The notes under the pieces: model-generated
The model's database searches: none
Told to the model about the DNA's origin: nothing
Seen by the model: the letters and a program-made list of their open reading frames with translations, nothing else
Shown: piece after piece, positions 47,705-57,411 of the stretch
Numbering within the stretch: position 1 is the stretch's first letter
Layout of the letters: each line of letters starts with the position of its first letter
From: Steinernema hermaphroditum
Lineage: Eukaryota > Nematoda > Chromadorea > Rhabditida > Steinernematidae
Reading direction: 5' to 3'
DNA length: 64,000 bases
Assembly: GCA_030435675.1 (NCBI GenBank)
Contig: CM059622.1
Location: 8,122,001 to 8,186,000, forward strand
Made by a program: the position numbers and the translations under genes

Positions 47705-48130
47705 TTCAGACTCTCACTCGTGTCGCGGTGGCGAGCGGAAGCCACCCGGAAGCCGTAGTCCCACTATCGCTGACAACAAGATGTCCGACGGCAGGAATCC
47801 GACGCCCGACGCTGCGTGAGATGTCATCCCGAAGGTCGCCGACGCTCTGAGGACCAGCGAAGACGCAACTCCCGGACCACGGACCATCCGAGCTTCCGAG
47901 ATTCGAGCTCAGAAGCGTCGAATGTGCCTCAAACGATGATTCGCTGCTGCATCCGAAGATTTGCCGATTCGCAGATGCCCCGTGAAGTGCGCCGCCACCC
48001 ACCGGTTCGACATCTACGCCGCCCAGGGATGAAGTCTTCTGCCAGACATCCTCTGTTTGTCTATTTTCGGTGTCGTGCAAGGCATAATGCCTTTGATTCG
48101 TGAAATAAAGTCGTAAAAAATAAAGAAAAG
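47705..48130 (+). repeat. Hairpin-tailed short retroposon, copy B
   Basis: Sense-strand copy of the same family, about 425 bp, flanked by an 8-bp direct repeat TCAGAGGA (47697-47704 and 48131-48138). The 3' end is GTGTCGTGCAAGGCATAATG, then CCTTTGATTCGTGAAATAAA, then an A-rich tail. Similarity to copies A and D runs the full length with many point differences. Confidence 0.75.
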
Positions 48131-48420
48131 TCAGAGGACTCGATGAGGAAAGAGTCGAAGCTCGAGAGTCAATCTTGAAGAAGCAGAAGAAATATAAGGC
48201 ATATTATGATATGTCACATCCTCTTTCATTTGTGTCCCCAGCGATCGGTCGGGTCGTCCACTCGCTCTTTCTCTCTCTCTCTCTGAGGCTGTCTGGGCCG
48301 AATGAGTTGAGTGAGCGGTCGTTCTCGGCCGTCGTTGTTGGTGCAATGATCGCCCTGGCTCCCAGAAGGCCTGGAACACCAGGGAGCCGTAGTTCCACCG
48401 TCTTGCCAAGAAGCTAGTCA

Positions 48421-48940
48421 CTGCCGCCCGACTCCACCCGCGCCGCCAGAGAAGTCGAAGTCTCGCTGAAAGTCCGCGCAGCCAGTCTGATGGTTCCCGG
48501 TTCGTCCGTTATGCTCCACCGACGCGTTTCATCCGGATGCCGTTCTTCACGTGTCTCCTGCGGAAACTGCCGAAGAAGCTCTTCAACTACGACGTCCGCG
48601 CCGCCATCCGAGTTGAAGACAGATGCACTGTGCTCCATCGTCACCGTAATCAGCTCTTCGCATCTCTTATCCCCGCGCACACTGATGGGATCGTCGTGTT
48701 CTACTCCGATGTGCCAAAGCCAGAAGAAGACCGGCGACTACGGAGTGACTATGTGTTTCTTGTGCATATATATGACGTCTCGCAAGGCGTAAGCCTTAGA
48801 TACGAGAAATAAACTCGTAAACTCGTAAACTCGTAACTCGCAAGGCGTAAGCCTTAGATACGAGAAATAAACTCGTAAACTCGTAAACTCGTAACTCGCA
48901 AGGCGTAAGCCTTAGATACGAGAAGTAAACTCGAAACACA
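48421..48940 (+). repeat. Related retroposon, copy C, with tandem tail
   Basis: The body (48421-48780) differs from copies A, B and D but ends in the same layout: hairpin AAGGCGTAAGCCTT, then ACGAGAAATAAA, then a CTCGTAAA tail. The whole tail unit (about 61 bp) is present three times in tandem at 48778-48935, nearly identical. An open frame of 91 codons in the body (48537-48812) shows no domain. A CT-microsatellite lies just upstream at 48264-48290. Confidence 0.6.
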
Positions 48941-48965
48941 TAATCCTCAAGAGTTTCAAGTTGGT

Positions 48966-49160
48966 CAGCTTGTGACTGAAGTCAATGAGGCTAAAGTAAG
49001 AAGTGAAATACTTGAGACGAACCGACTGGGACCCTTCAGAGTGATTGAGGTTGCTCGAAACAAAACATATACCCTTGAGGGCTTGAAGGGAACCCATTCT
49101 GGCGACAAGCTTAAGCTCTATGAAGAGCCCATAGAAGTAGAAAAGGTACAGGACGTCGTT
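48966..49160 (+). pseudogene. Ty3/Gypsy integrase C-terminal (GPF/Y) remnant
   Basis: The frame reads RLGPFRVIEVARNKTYTLEG, then LKGTHSGDKLKLYEEP. This is the GPY/F module that ends Gypsy-type integrases, where a beta-barrel is followed by a conserved VHxDxLKLY-like motif. The rest of pol is absent upstream; tandem retroposon tails abut it directly. Residual fragment of an otherwise lost element. Confidence 0.65.
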
Positions 49161-49519
49161 TACTTAATACGCAAAGCGATATTTTCAGCGTTCTCAAGAT
49201 TCTCCAGATCACTCGGCGGTCGGATCCGGACTGAGTTCTCAGTCCTTAGTCAAAGAAATGAGAGATGAAGGGACTCCTCCGCCAAAGAGGAGAATAATTT
49301 TTTCCCAAACACAGTTGATGTTGAAGGTAAAGGCTGCTTGACTGATAAAGTTTGATCAAAATTTGTAACAAACCTACCTCTAAACATTAACTCCCGCAAA
49401 CCCTACGACTGACGCCATTAAGAGTGCAATCTTGGAAAAAAGGTTATACCCGCCCGGCTGATCCCCTCAAAATTTTCGACGATTCCCGTTAGTTGAGGAC
49501 GAACCGAGACAGTCAACTG

Positions 49520-49640
49520 TTGAGAAGACGCCCCGGGCTCCCACCACGAAGCCCCTATACCGTAACCCCGGCCGTGCGAGCGAGTGCCATCCGCGAAGCG
49601 TTCCTATTTTCGTTATTGCTTGTTGTTCAGTTTTTGGTGG
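49520..49640 (+). repeat. 121-bp direct repeat (LTR piece), left copy
   Basis: Identical by eye to 51574-51694: TTGAGAAGACGCCCCGGGCT at the start and CAGTTTTTGGTGG at the end. It sits at the left edge of a Gypsy-type gag. Immediately after it comes AGCCAGCAAACG. It contains the 7-mer TACCGTA. Confidence 0.75.
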
Positions 49641-49833
49641 AGCCAGCAAACGTTAGCCTCCACCTGACATCACAGGAGCATCCGTTCCAACCAAGAGCGT
49701 GCTCAACGTCCGTCGAACGTGACTACAACCGCCAGCTGAAGCTGCAAGTTGGTCAAAACGAATCGTACCGCAAGCGCACTTCACGTGCCGAATACGTTTT
49801 CGAAAACTGTAGACGAGAACGCCACAGATCAGG

Positions 49834-51480
49834 AATGAGCGTCAGTTCCAGCCGTCACGCTGAATTGAACAATAAGCTGACGACAATGATCAACTGGCAA
49901 ATGGCCGCAGTTCGCCATGAACGCCTGAAAAACCTGAAGGAATTAGAGGGTTACGAAGGCACGAGCAAGCTGAAAGAGTTCTTCCGTCGCTTCGATGAAA
50001 TGACACTGGGCTGTAACTCCTCAGAGAGAAGTGCAAGAAGCGAGCCAAACGCCTCATCACAGACATAGTTGAGAACGGCACACAAGCGTACCGTTTGATC
50101 AAGGCTGACCTGTCCCATCAGATCGCAGCTGCAAGCACTGAAGGGATAGAGGCTCACCAACGTCTGCAGGAAGGCATCCAATGCCGCCCGAATGAATCCC
50201 TGGCGAGCTACAGCGACCGCGTCGCAGAGGACGTCCGCCTCGCTTTCGCAGGCTTAGACAAACACTCCACAGAACGCTTCCTCAACTATTATTTCCTGAA
50301 GGGATTAAATGACCAAATACTCGCGTCATCGATCTCCGCTCTGCAAGGCCTAACGTTCGAGCAAAAAGTAGCGCAAGCAGTCACAATGGAAGCTACTCTG
50401 ATCGCTGCACAACCACAACATAGCCGTGCTAGCGTCCGGCCACAGATTAGCTCGTACGCCACCCCGTGGCACAGCATCAATCTCCAGCGCCAACCCCCAC
50501 AGCGCACTGTATCGTTTCAACAAAGCTTCTGTTCACACTGCCAGATTCCTGGTCATAACGTATCAGAATGCCGAAAGCTCTGGAACCAGAACTCCGCAAG
50601 CAGGCAGCAACACAACTTTGGCACAAACCAAACGGAACGCCAATTCCAGAACGATTCAGTCGATCGTAACACACAGAATCCAATCAGAGGGCACCGCTTC
50701 GAACGCGATCAGCACTGGAGAGACGCCGGAAACGGGAACAACCGTATTCCAAGTCCAAAACGCAGCAACAGCGAGCAGCTGAGGGATCAGTTAACGATCC
50801 AGCAGGTTATGCGCACTCCAGCAGTGCCTAGAACTCAGATTAATAGCCCGCACGATGATCAACAACACAGCGACGGACAAGCGCAAGCAGGTAGCGCGCA
50901 CTACGTTGGCAGCCTCCGCAATGGAGAGAACGAAAGGCAAACCCCCAAGCTTGGTTACGTACCAACGCTGCCGATTACTATCAACGAAATCAATTGCCGC
51001 GGTCTGATTCTTCGTCACTGCAGACCCATTCGGTCATGAAGTACTGCTTGGCACGGATATTCTGTCGCGCCTTGGTTTCGTACTGGTTAACAAACTCACC
51101 AACGAGTTCATTCCGCTCATCGCGAAGCCACACCAACAGTCAGCAGCTGTTTCCGCTGTAACTGCCACATCTAACGCGCCCAAGCCGCCTTCGAAGAAAA
51201 CGAAACGGCGTTTTCCCGCCAAAATACGGTATCCTCGCAGAGAGTCTGAGCGAGCCATCGCTGACCGCTGGCGCAACGCAAGAAACGCATTCATCGACGA
51301 CGCTCATCGACGAGTTTCGCCGAAACAGAACATAAGACAGCTCAGCACAAGTACACAAAGCTCTGCAGGCGCAAAGATGCACTGCGAAAGCAAAGCAAAT
51401 TGGTTACGTTCGAATGGTATACGAACCAAAACGCGCATATCAACAGCCTCTCAACAGCCACAGTGATCCCGGAGCCTTGT
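49834..51480 (+). pseudogene. Ty3/Gypsy gag and partial protease, pol deleted
   Basis: Gag begins MSVSSSRHAELNNKLTTMIN. A frame break near 50060 separates it from the next segment, which runs to 51038 and includes the capsid-like part (FLKGLNDQILASSISALQGL) and a zinc knuckle CSHCQIPGHNVSEC. A second frame change is followed by the end of an aspartic protease (GHEVLLGTDILSRLGFVLVN). From there the sequence goes straight to a purine tract (51560-51571) and the right repeat. Reverse transcriptase, RNase H and integrase are missing. So this is a gag-only, non-autonomous derivative with at least two frame breaks. Confidence 0.7.
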
Positions 51481-51573
51481 TGATGTTCAATTTTCTCTTT
51501 GTTTTTACATGTTTATAGATAACCGTCAAGCCTAACGAAGCGAGGACGCTTCTCGTCGAAGGAGGGGGAGGTT

Positions 51574-51694
51574 TTGAGAAGACGCCCCGGGCTCCCACCA
51601 CGAAGCCCCTATACCGTAACCCCGGCCGTGCGAGCGAGTGCCATCCGCGAAGCGTTCCTATTTTCGTTATTGCTTGTTGTTCAGTTTTTGGTGG
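51574..51694 (+). repeat. 121-bp direct repeat (LTR piece), right copy
   Basis: Same 121 bp as at 49520, preceded by the polypurine tract GAAGGAGGGGGAGG. Downstream (51695-51860) a GATATAAAGTA box and GC-poor leader continue, which may be the rest of a longer LTR that the left copy has lost. Confidence 0.7.
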
Positions 51695-52429
51695 GTTGCT
51701 TGTTGTACTGACCGGGTACCGTTCCCTTGTGGACGGATATAAAGTACTTGAGTTACAAGCGTGCTTTGTGTGTCCGTTCATCCTCTGTGTGCGTGTTGTC
51801 CGATTATTGTCGTCGTGCAACCCCATGTATTCTTCCCGTACGGTAACGCCCGTAAAACACAACTGTGGCTGATCTGGGTAAGACTCTGCTTAGGACTATG
51901 GGACTTTTTTTGCAGTTGACATTTTGCACTGCACGCCTGCACGATACTGCACGCCGATCTCTTTCACCGCTATATACTGCTACGTCTTGTCGTAACAATA
52001 GCTTGAGGGAGAGTAGATCTCTACCTGGTGGAAGACGTCAAACTTGGGTAATTTCTTCTCCGTCCGCTTCGCGGTCTGCGCGGAAAAGCGCATTTCCGCT
52101 TCGCTAGATTCCATTTGGCACAGAGCATTTCCCAAACCTTACAACAGCCTTCCGAACATATTAAGAGGAGGTGTCGCTTTATTCAGTTCAGGAATCAACA
52201 ACAACATAACCTCTCCGCAACAACATAGCTTATCCACGACTATCACCGACTGCACGATTACTTAAGGGCCTATTATAGTCTGCGCGACTGTGCGACGCGT
52301 AGCTGCGCGATAGTCGCTTAGTTCGGTTTTAGGTCAGAGGTATAAGGGGTTTTTGGGGGTGGAACTGTCATCTTGCTTGACAGTTCGATTCGCAGTCGTA
52401 TCGTTTTGTTTGGAACAACTGCTTAGAGT
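51695..52429. other. Repeat-derived interval, LTR continuation and element ends
   Basis: No gene. It includes the TATA-like GATATAAAG (about 51736), a degenerate short-retroposon-like patch GCGGAAAAGCGCATTTCCGC (52069-52088), and a segment at 52169-52196 resembling 58751-58778. Read on the minus strand, that segment contains AATAAA, as at the 3' end of the PAT-type element there. Confidence 0.35.
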
Positions 52430-53673
52430 TTTTAGTGCAAGGTAGTGTCGTATTTAGAGTGATTCACTGTGTGTGTTTTCCTCTGAGTGTTTTCGGGTTA
52501 GAACAGACTAGAAGCACCAAGAGAGTGCTTGAGTGTGTGTGGTGTACACTAAGCCAGTCGAAGTTTCCTGGCAGAGACCGTCGAAATTTTCGGTCGTAGA
52601 CGGCCAAGGTTGCCCAGTGTTTGCGTTCAGCGCTGGTAACGCGTATTGTGTCCTTCGTGGGACAGTTTTCGACCAGGTTGTAACCCTTGTTTGTTGCAGG
52701 ACTCGGGCAAATCAGACTCCTGCATTTGACGGAAGCTCTGTGGAGTTAAGTAAGTGTACTGTCGGAAAAAGCACTTACGGTCATTTACAGAATGAATCCG
52801 GGCGAATCCAGCTAAAGCCAGGTGGATAGCTTCGAGCGCTTGTTTTCTTTGGTTGAAAAAGTGGCTGAGAAGTTAGAGACGCTGGTGGTAAATGAGAAGC
52901 CGCTTCGAAGCTCCCGCCTGGACGTCCAGGCCCAGTTGAACACAAGTTGGGTGAAACGTCTCCAAGAAGTGAACACTGAGACCGGAGAGAATAAAGCCCT
53001 GGCTGAAGTGATCGAAGAAATAAAGGCTCGGAACTTGCTCCTCCGCAAGGGTGATGCGCAGCCAAGTTTTTTCAAGTTTTTCGAGGATCGCCAGGCAGCT
53101 CATCCGGAGCTCTCGTTGTCTCAGTGCGTTAAGGAATCGCTCTACAAGTTCAATGAAATCGAAGCGTCAAAGCCGGCTTCTTCACAAGGCCCATCCCGTA
53201 AGCGGCCCTTTCCAGTGAGCGTTCAGGCTGATTTCCTGCACGAATCTATGTCTGATTGTAGAGGGGCGGTTGGAATGGCTCCCGCACTCCAACCGCATGG
53301 AACGCAAGGGATCACCAAGTCGCGAGCCTCGCCGCGCAAGTTCAACTGCTCCAGCAGCAAGCATTCCTTGGTTTCGGAAATAGCGGGAATGCGTCGCGAG
53401 TTCAGAGGTCTCCAGGAGCACCCGTGTGCTACAATTGCCGAAGTTTCGGGCACTTCGCAAAACAGTGCCCCCAAGGTGCCAGCGGATCCCGTCAATGAGA
53501 CGGCGACAAGCGCCTCCTCACCGCTCCAAGTTGTCGGTAGGTTACGTTCGTCTTATAATTATTGGAAAGCTTTGGGTGCTCCAGAGTGGATTTTGGAGAC
53601 AGTCTGCGTAGGTTACGCGCTGCCTTTTAAATACGGTGTAAAGGTTCCCCAATTTTACAAACCAAAAGTTTCA

Positions 53674-54166
53674 GACTTACACGACTTTATTTCCTGAATC
53701 AAAGGCATTTCGCCTTGCACGACACCGAAAATAGACAAACAGAGGATGTCTGGCAGACAGCTTCATCCCTGGCGTGGCGTTCATGTCGAACCGGTGGGTG
53801 GCGGAGCGCTTTATGGGGCTTGTGTATCGGCAAATCTTCGGATTCAGGAGCGGAACATCATTTGCGGCACAGCGCACGCTTCTGTGCTCAAATCTGATGG
53901 TCCGTGGTCCGGGAGTTGCGTCTTCGATGGTGGTGGCGTCCTCAGAGCGTCGGCGACCTTCGGGATGACTTCTCACGCGGCCGGATTCTTGATGTCGGAC
54001 ATCTTGTTGTCAGCGGTGGTGGGACTACGCCCTCCGGGTGTCCCAATCCCCTCTGGAAGCCGGAACAGTCACAACTGCCACGGGGTTTGCCATCTGATCA
54101 AACCAAACACTCAGAGAGCGACCGGAGGGACCGACCGCTCGCCACCGCGACACGAGTGAGAGTCCT
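53674..54166 (-). repeat. Hairpin-tailed short retroposon, copy D, inside element A
   Basis: About 490 bp inserted into the element A reverse transcriptase. It is flanked by a perfect 10-bp direct repeat AAAAGTTTCA (53664-53673 and 54167-54176). Reading across the target site without the insertion restores the frame expected from the related minus-strand element, which shows this is an insertion. The tail (left side) is CAGGAAATAAAGTCGTGTAA in the element's direction. Confidence 0.85.
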
Positions 54167-54512
54167 AAAAGTTTCAATGAATCAAATTGATCGAAAGGTT
54201 GTGGAGTTGGAATTGAGACAGCTTGTTGATTGCAACGCGATTTCCTGCGTAAAGAGCAAACCATGGGTGGTCAGTGAGGCGGGAATTTGTTACGCGTTGT
54301 ACCTTGACGATGGGCTCATTTTTGCCCCTTCTCGTAGTCATTGTGAAGAATTTGTGTTAGTAGTGAGAGGAGATTTACGCCTCGCAGGCGTAGTAACTGC
54401 CGACGAGAAGTGCCAGTGGGAGCCGGTGCAGAAGCTCACGTGGCTGGGGCATGATTTAGATCTAGAAAAAAAATATTTCCGCTGACATTTTCGCTTCCGT
54501 TTTTTCCGCTGA

Positions 54513-54840
54513 CAAACAAGATGTCCGACGCCAGGAATCCGGCTGCGTGAGATGTCACCCTGAAGGTCGCCGACGATCTGAGGACCACCGAAGACGCAAC
54601 TCCCGGACCACGGACTCATCTCTCCGAAGAAGGTGCGAGCTTCTACTGCCATTTCCGAAGTTTTGCCGTCTCCCACATGCCCAGTGATGCGCGCCGTCTC
54701 CGACCGGTTCGCCATAAGCGCCACTCCAGGGATGAAGCCGGCTACAACGAGACATCCTCTGTTTGTCTATTATTAGGTGTCGTGCAAGGCATAAGCCTGT
54801 GATTCACGAAATAAACTCATAGTAAACTCGTAGTAAAATT
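54513..54840 (+). repeat. Hairpin-tailed short retroposon, copy E (shorter)
   Basis: Starts GACAAACAAGATGTCCGACG and shares the central and 3' parts of copies B and D, ending in GTGTCGTGCAAGGCATAAGC, CGAAATAAACTC and an imperfect CTCGTAGTAAA tail. It interrupts the same reverse transcriptase as copy D. A clean target duplication is not obvious. It is shorter than copies A and D because the 5' third is missing. Confidence 0.7.
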
Positions 54841-55191
54841 TTCTATTAGCGTCTCGAATAAGCACTTGCACAGGTTACTGTGTGGAATATCGGATATGCT
54901 ACAGATCCCTGCGCCCAGCAAAAGAGAAAGGATGCAGATGGCAGGCACGTTTGCGTCGTTAAGTTACGTTTTTGGGACGGTGACTTCGCTGAAGTCCCGT
55001 AGCATCAATGCTGCTCTCCAGAAGTTGGAAGCGTATACGTTAACTAAACGGCTACCTCTTTCAGTGCAAAAATCTGCAGATTTAGAGAAACTGCAGACCG
55101 CTAGACCTGTCTGCGGCTCGCCATTTAGCGACGGATGCACGGGGGCAGGGGCTGTCCTATGGTGCCGGGATGGCGCTACAGTTAATCGAAA

Positions 55192-55509
55192 TTCCCACAG
55201 AATTCCAATCCCCCCATGCTTTCCTCCGACAGAAATTCCTAAGGAGCTCTGGTTTGTTCTTGCCGGCTCCTCCCTCCAGTTCCATCACTTTCCCGTTGTA
55301 AACCCCGCCTCCTTCGCGACCCTTAAAAGCGACTGTTGGCGTCCGTATGTCTGAGAGTTCCCTTATTTCATCTTTCGTGAGAATGAAGTGTTTTTGTAAG
55401 AAGACCTTTGTTCCGACTCTACCAACCAGCGACCTAAGTTCGTCGCAAAAGCCTAGCCAGTCTCTGTACTGAGCTAGCACATGGTGCATCGGCCAGTTTC
55501 GAGCCGTTG
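55192..55509. mobile_element. Unknown 318-bp insertion with 10-bp flanking repeat
   Basis: The direct repeat TTAATCGAAA occurs at 55182-55191 and again at 55510-55519, around a sequence unrelated to the surrounding retroelement. The right flank resumes as AGTCCCGCGTGG. No terminal inverted repeats or hairpin tail are visible. The minus strand is open throughout but has no domain. Possibly a small transposon or retroposon of another family. Confidence 0.5.
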
Positions 55510-55566
55510 TTAATCGAAAGTCCCGCGTGGCTGCAAAGCCTCCTCCACCGAGGAGCACTCGAGCAT

Positions 55567-55864
55567 CTCGGTCTCAGTCCCGAGCTAAGCTCACCTCCAG
55601 CGCATCAGTTCGCCGACGAGCAAGATTTGGACGCAGTCCCAAATCGAGCTCACCGCTTGAGCGTCCTTTTGGCTAACGACGCCTAAGGACACTTCTCAGT
55701 CTTATCTGAGAAAGCTCACCCCGCACTTCAGACGCCGACCGTTCGGAGTTTTCTGTCCGGATTGGAAACCCGGAGGAAAACCCACAACCTGAGTGTCCTT
55801 TTGGCTAACGACGCCTAAGGAGCTCACCCACGCCAAGAGTGGGAAAAAAGTGCTCAATTAGCAC
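55567..55864 (+). other. String of about nine consecutive hairpins
   Basis: Perfect or near-perfect stems follow one another: CTCGG/CCGAG (55567-55584), GATTTGG/CCAAATC (55624-55645), GCTCA/TGAGC (55648-55662), GTCCTT/AAGGAC with inner GGC/GCC (55663-55690), TTCTCAG/CTGAGAA (55693-55712), CCGA/TCGG (55735-55746), TCCGG/CCGGA (55756-55774), TCCTT/AAGGA (55796-55821), CCCAC/GTGGG (55827-55843) and GTGCT/AGCAC (55850-55864). The octamer AGCTCACC recurs four times (55588, 55647, 55713, 55821), each just after a stem. It lies in the position of the 5' leader of the BEL gag at 56035. Confidence 0.6.
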
Positions 55865-56034
55865 GAACACAGATCGTTCGCATGACAAAAGCGACGATCT
55901 CACCGCTTTTATCAACAAAAAGGTCAAAAGGCGATCGTCTCCGAACGACGGTCGTAAAAACATCCGCGCTCCTGTTCCCACAACCATCTGGGAACAAGAG
56001 CAGCGATCACAACATCTGATTGGGGAACATCAAC

Positions 56035-57090
56035 ATGTTTCGCAACACTAAGACCCGCATCACAAAGCTCGCATCTCGTTACTCAAACGAAAACGGCATC
56101 AGAGCCAGGGCGAGCCACTGGCTCGACAATGAGCCACACTTCCCGGATGACCCAAGAGCCCTCAGAAGCTACATTGAGGCAGCCAGACGGGAGATCGAGA
56201 ACCATATCTCGATCATCGATAAGATCGCCGACGAGTTCTCGAACCTGAGAAATGATCTCGTTCAAGCATTCACGGATCTCCCCTCAGAGGAGAAAACAGA
56301 CAAAAGCAGAGCAAGTAAGGAAGAATACTTGAAAACTGTGGATGTCAACGCTACACTACTGGTCAATGACAAATCAACATTGACTCACAGAATTTTTCAC
56401 TTAGAGGCTCAAGGAAGAGCTATATTGAACCTTGACAGAGCTAGTACTCCGGAAAGAGAAGCAGAGGCTGACGACGCCGAAGCAGACCTTCCAGAAGAAG
56501 AAGAGGAGGAAGACATTGCCTCCTCGCGCCAGCTTCCTCGCTCACTCATTGAGCAATCTGAAGCTCAGGCACGAGCAGCTCCAAACGGAGCTCAGCGCGC
56601 CAGAGCTAAAGCTGCGTCAAATCAACAGTCGAGCTCCAATCAAGCGAGCGCGGGAAGCCACACACCTAACTACGGTCAGCATCCCAACTTGCGTTTTGTT
56701 TTTTGCGTTTTTTTTGCTTTTTTTTGCGTCAAAACTTGCGTTTTTCAAACAGCCTTTTGGCAGACTTTTGAGACCATGGTGCACAGTTCACCGCTCAATG
56801 ATCTTCAAAAGTTCATCTATCAGAAACAATGTCTAACTGGAAGAGCGAAAGACTCTATCGATCTACTCCAAGTTATCGACATTAACTACGCAGTGGCCCG
56901 CAATCACCTCAAGGAGCGATTCGGCCGATCTCACTCGCTGATTAAGGTCCTTCATGAGCGACTGAAAGGCCTTACATGTAAATCTGCAAAAGCGACCGAT
57001 CTTTTCGATCTCTTCGATCAGATCGCGACCGTGACGACGCAGATGCGTCAGAACAACATCGACGTCTACAGTTATGACTTTGACTTTATT
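56035..57090 (+). pseudogene. BEL/Pao gag, N-terminal part
   Basis: The frame starts MFRNTKTRITKLASRYSNEN, contains coiled-coil-like and acidic segments (LPEEEEEEDIA), a low-complexity T-rich insertion near 56695-56755 (VFFAFF-type), then the conserved BEL gag (DUF1759-like) block LQKFIYQKQCLTGRAKDSID, RNHLKERFGRSHSLI and LFDLFDQIATVTTQMRQNNI. At 57064 the frame runs into retroposon copy F, and the expected continuation with CCHC fingers and protease is not on this strand. It is instead found in the inverted copy at 57412-58260. Confidence 0.7.
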
Positions 57091-57205
57091 TCGCGAATCA
57101 AAGGCATTATGTGAGAAGGCATCTTCGCCAGTTGAGGGCGGCGAAGCTGAAATGCGCTTTTTCGCGTAGTGGCGCGAAGCAAAACGGAGCGAAAAGATAC
57201 AAATT
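56905..57205. repeat. Left arm of a 300-bp inverted duplication
   Basis: Matches 58313-58615 in reverse complement, covering the end of BEL gag plus the retroposon (F/G). The loop of about 1.1 kb carries the gag C-terminus and protease on the minus strand. Differences are scattered substitutions. Since both arms carry the retroposon at the same base, the retroposon inserted before the duplication. Confidence 0.7.
57064..57200 (-). repeat. Short (136-bp type) hairpin-tailed retroposon, copy F
   Basis: Same sequence as copy G (58318-58453) in the opposite direction and at the same gag position. The tail CGCGAAATAAAGTC matches the longer family members, but the body is different and short (CGCGAAAAAGCGCATTTCAG, GCCAGTTGAGGGCGGCGAAG on this strand). 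The left flank ATCGACGTC is one base different from copy G's duplication; the right flank is lost after ATT. Confidence 0.7.
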
Positions 57206-57411
57206 CCCACTGGGAGTTATCCCAGTCGTTCTTGGATACCAACTTCCTCCCAGTGGGAAGCGCTTCCTACTTTCTTGGATACGGGCACAGATGGGAGTCT
57301 AATCTATGGACGCGATTCGTCTAAGATTTCCCAGAAGTGGTAGACTCCGATAAGAAGTTTCGGTTTGAAGCTTCTCTTTGTTTTGGAGTGGGGGCTGCTG
57401 ACTGAGATTCT

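Larger units (their letters stand above)
52822..55190 (+). pseudogene. PAT/DIRS-type retroelement A, gag and reverse transcriptase fragments
   Basis: Gag-like protein starts at about 52822 (FERLFSLVEKVAEKLETLVV) and leads to a zinc knuckle CYNCRSFGHFAKQC near 53430, which lies in another frame. Reverse transcriptase resumes at about 53525 (NYWKALGAPEWILETV, ALPFKYGVKVPQFYKPKVS). It is interrupted at 53674 by retroposon D, resumes at 54177, lacks roughly 100 residues of the palm, shows CYALYLDDGLIFAPS, and is interrupted again by retroposon E. It ends with GTFASLSYVFGTVTSLKSRS and an RNase H start (AGAVLWCRDGA). The protein parallels the minus-strand element at 58934-60670. Tyrosine recombinase is not seen. 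Dead copy. Confidence 0.72.

Noticed and set aside
48778..48935. CRISPR-like array
   Set aside because: Only three contiguous 61-bp tandem units without unique spacers; eukaryotic context; the unit is a retroposon tail.
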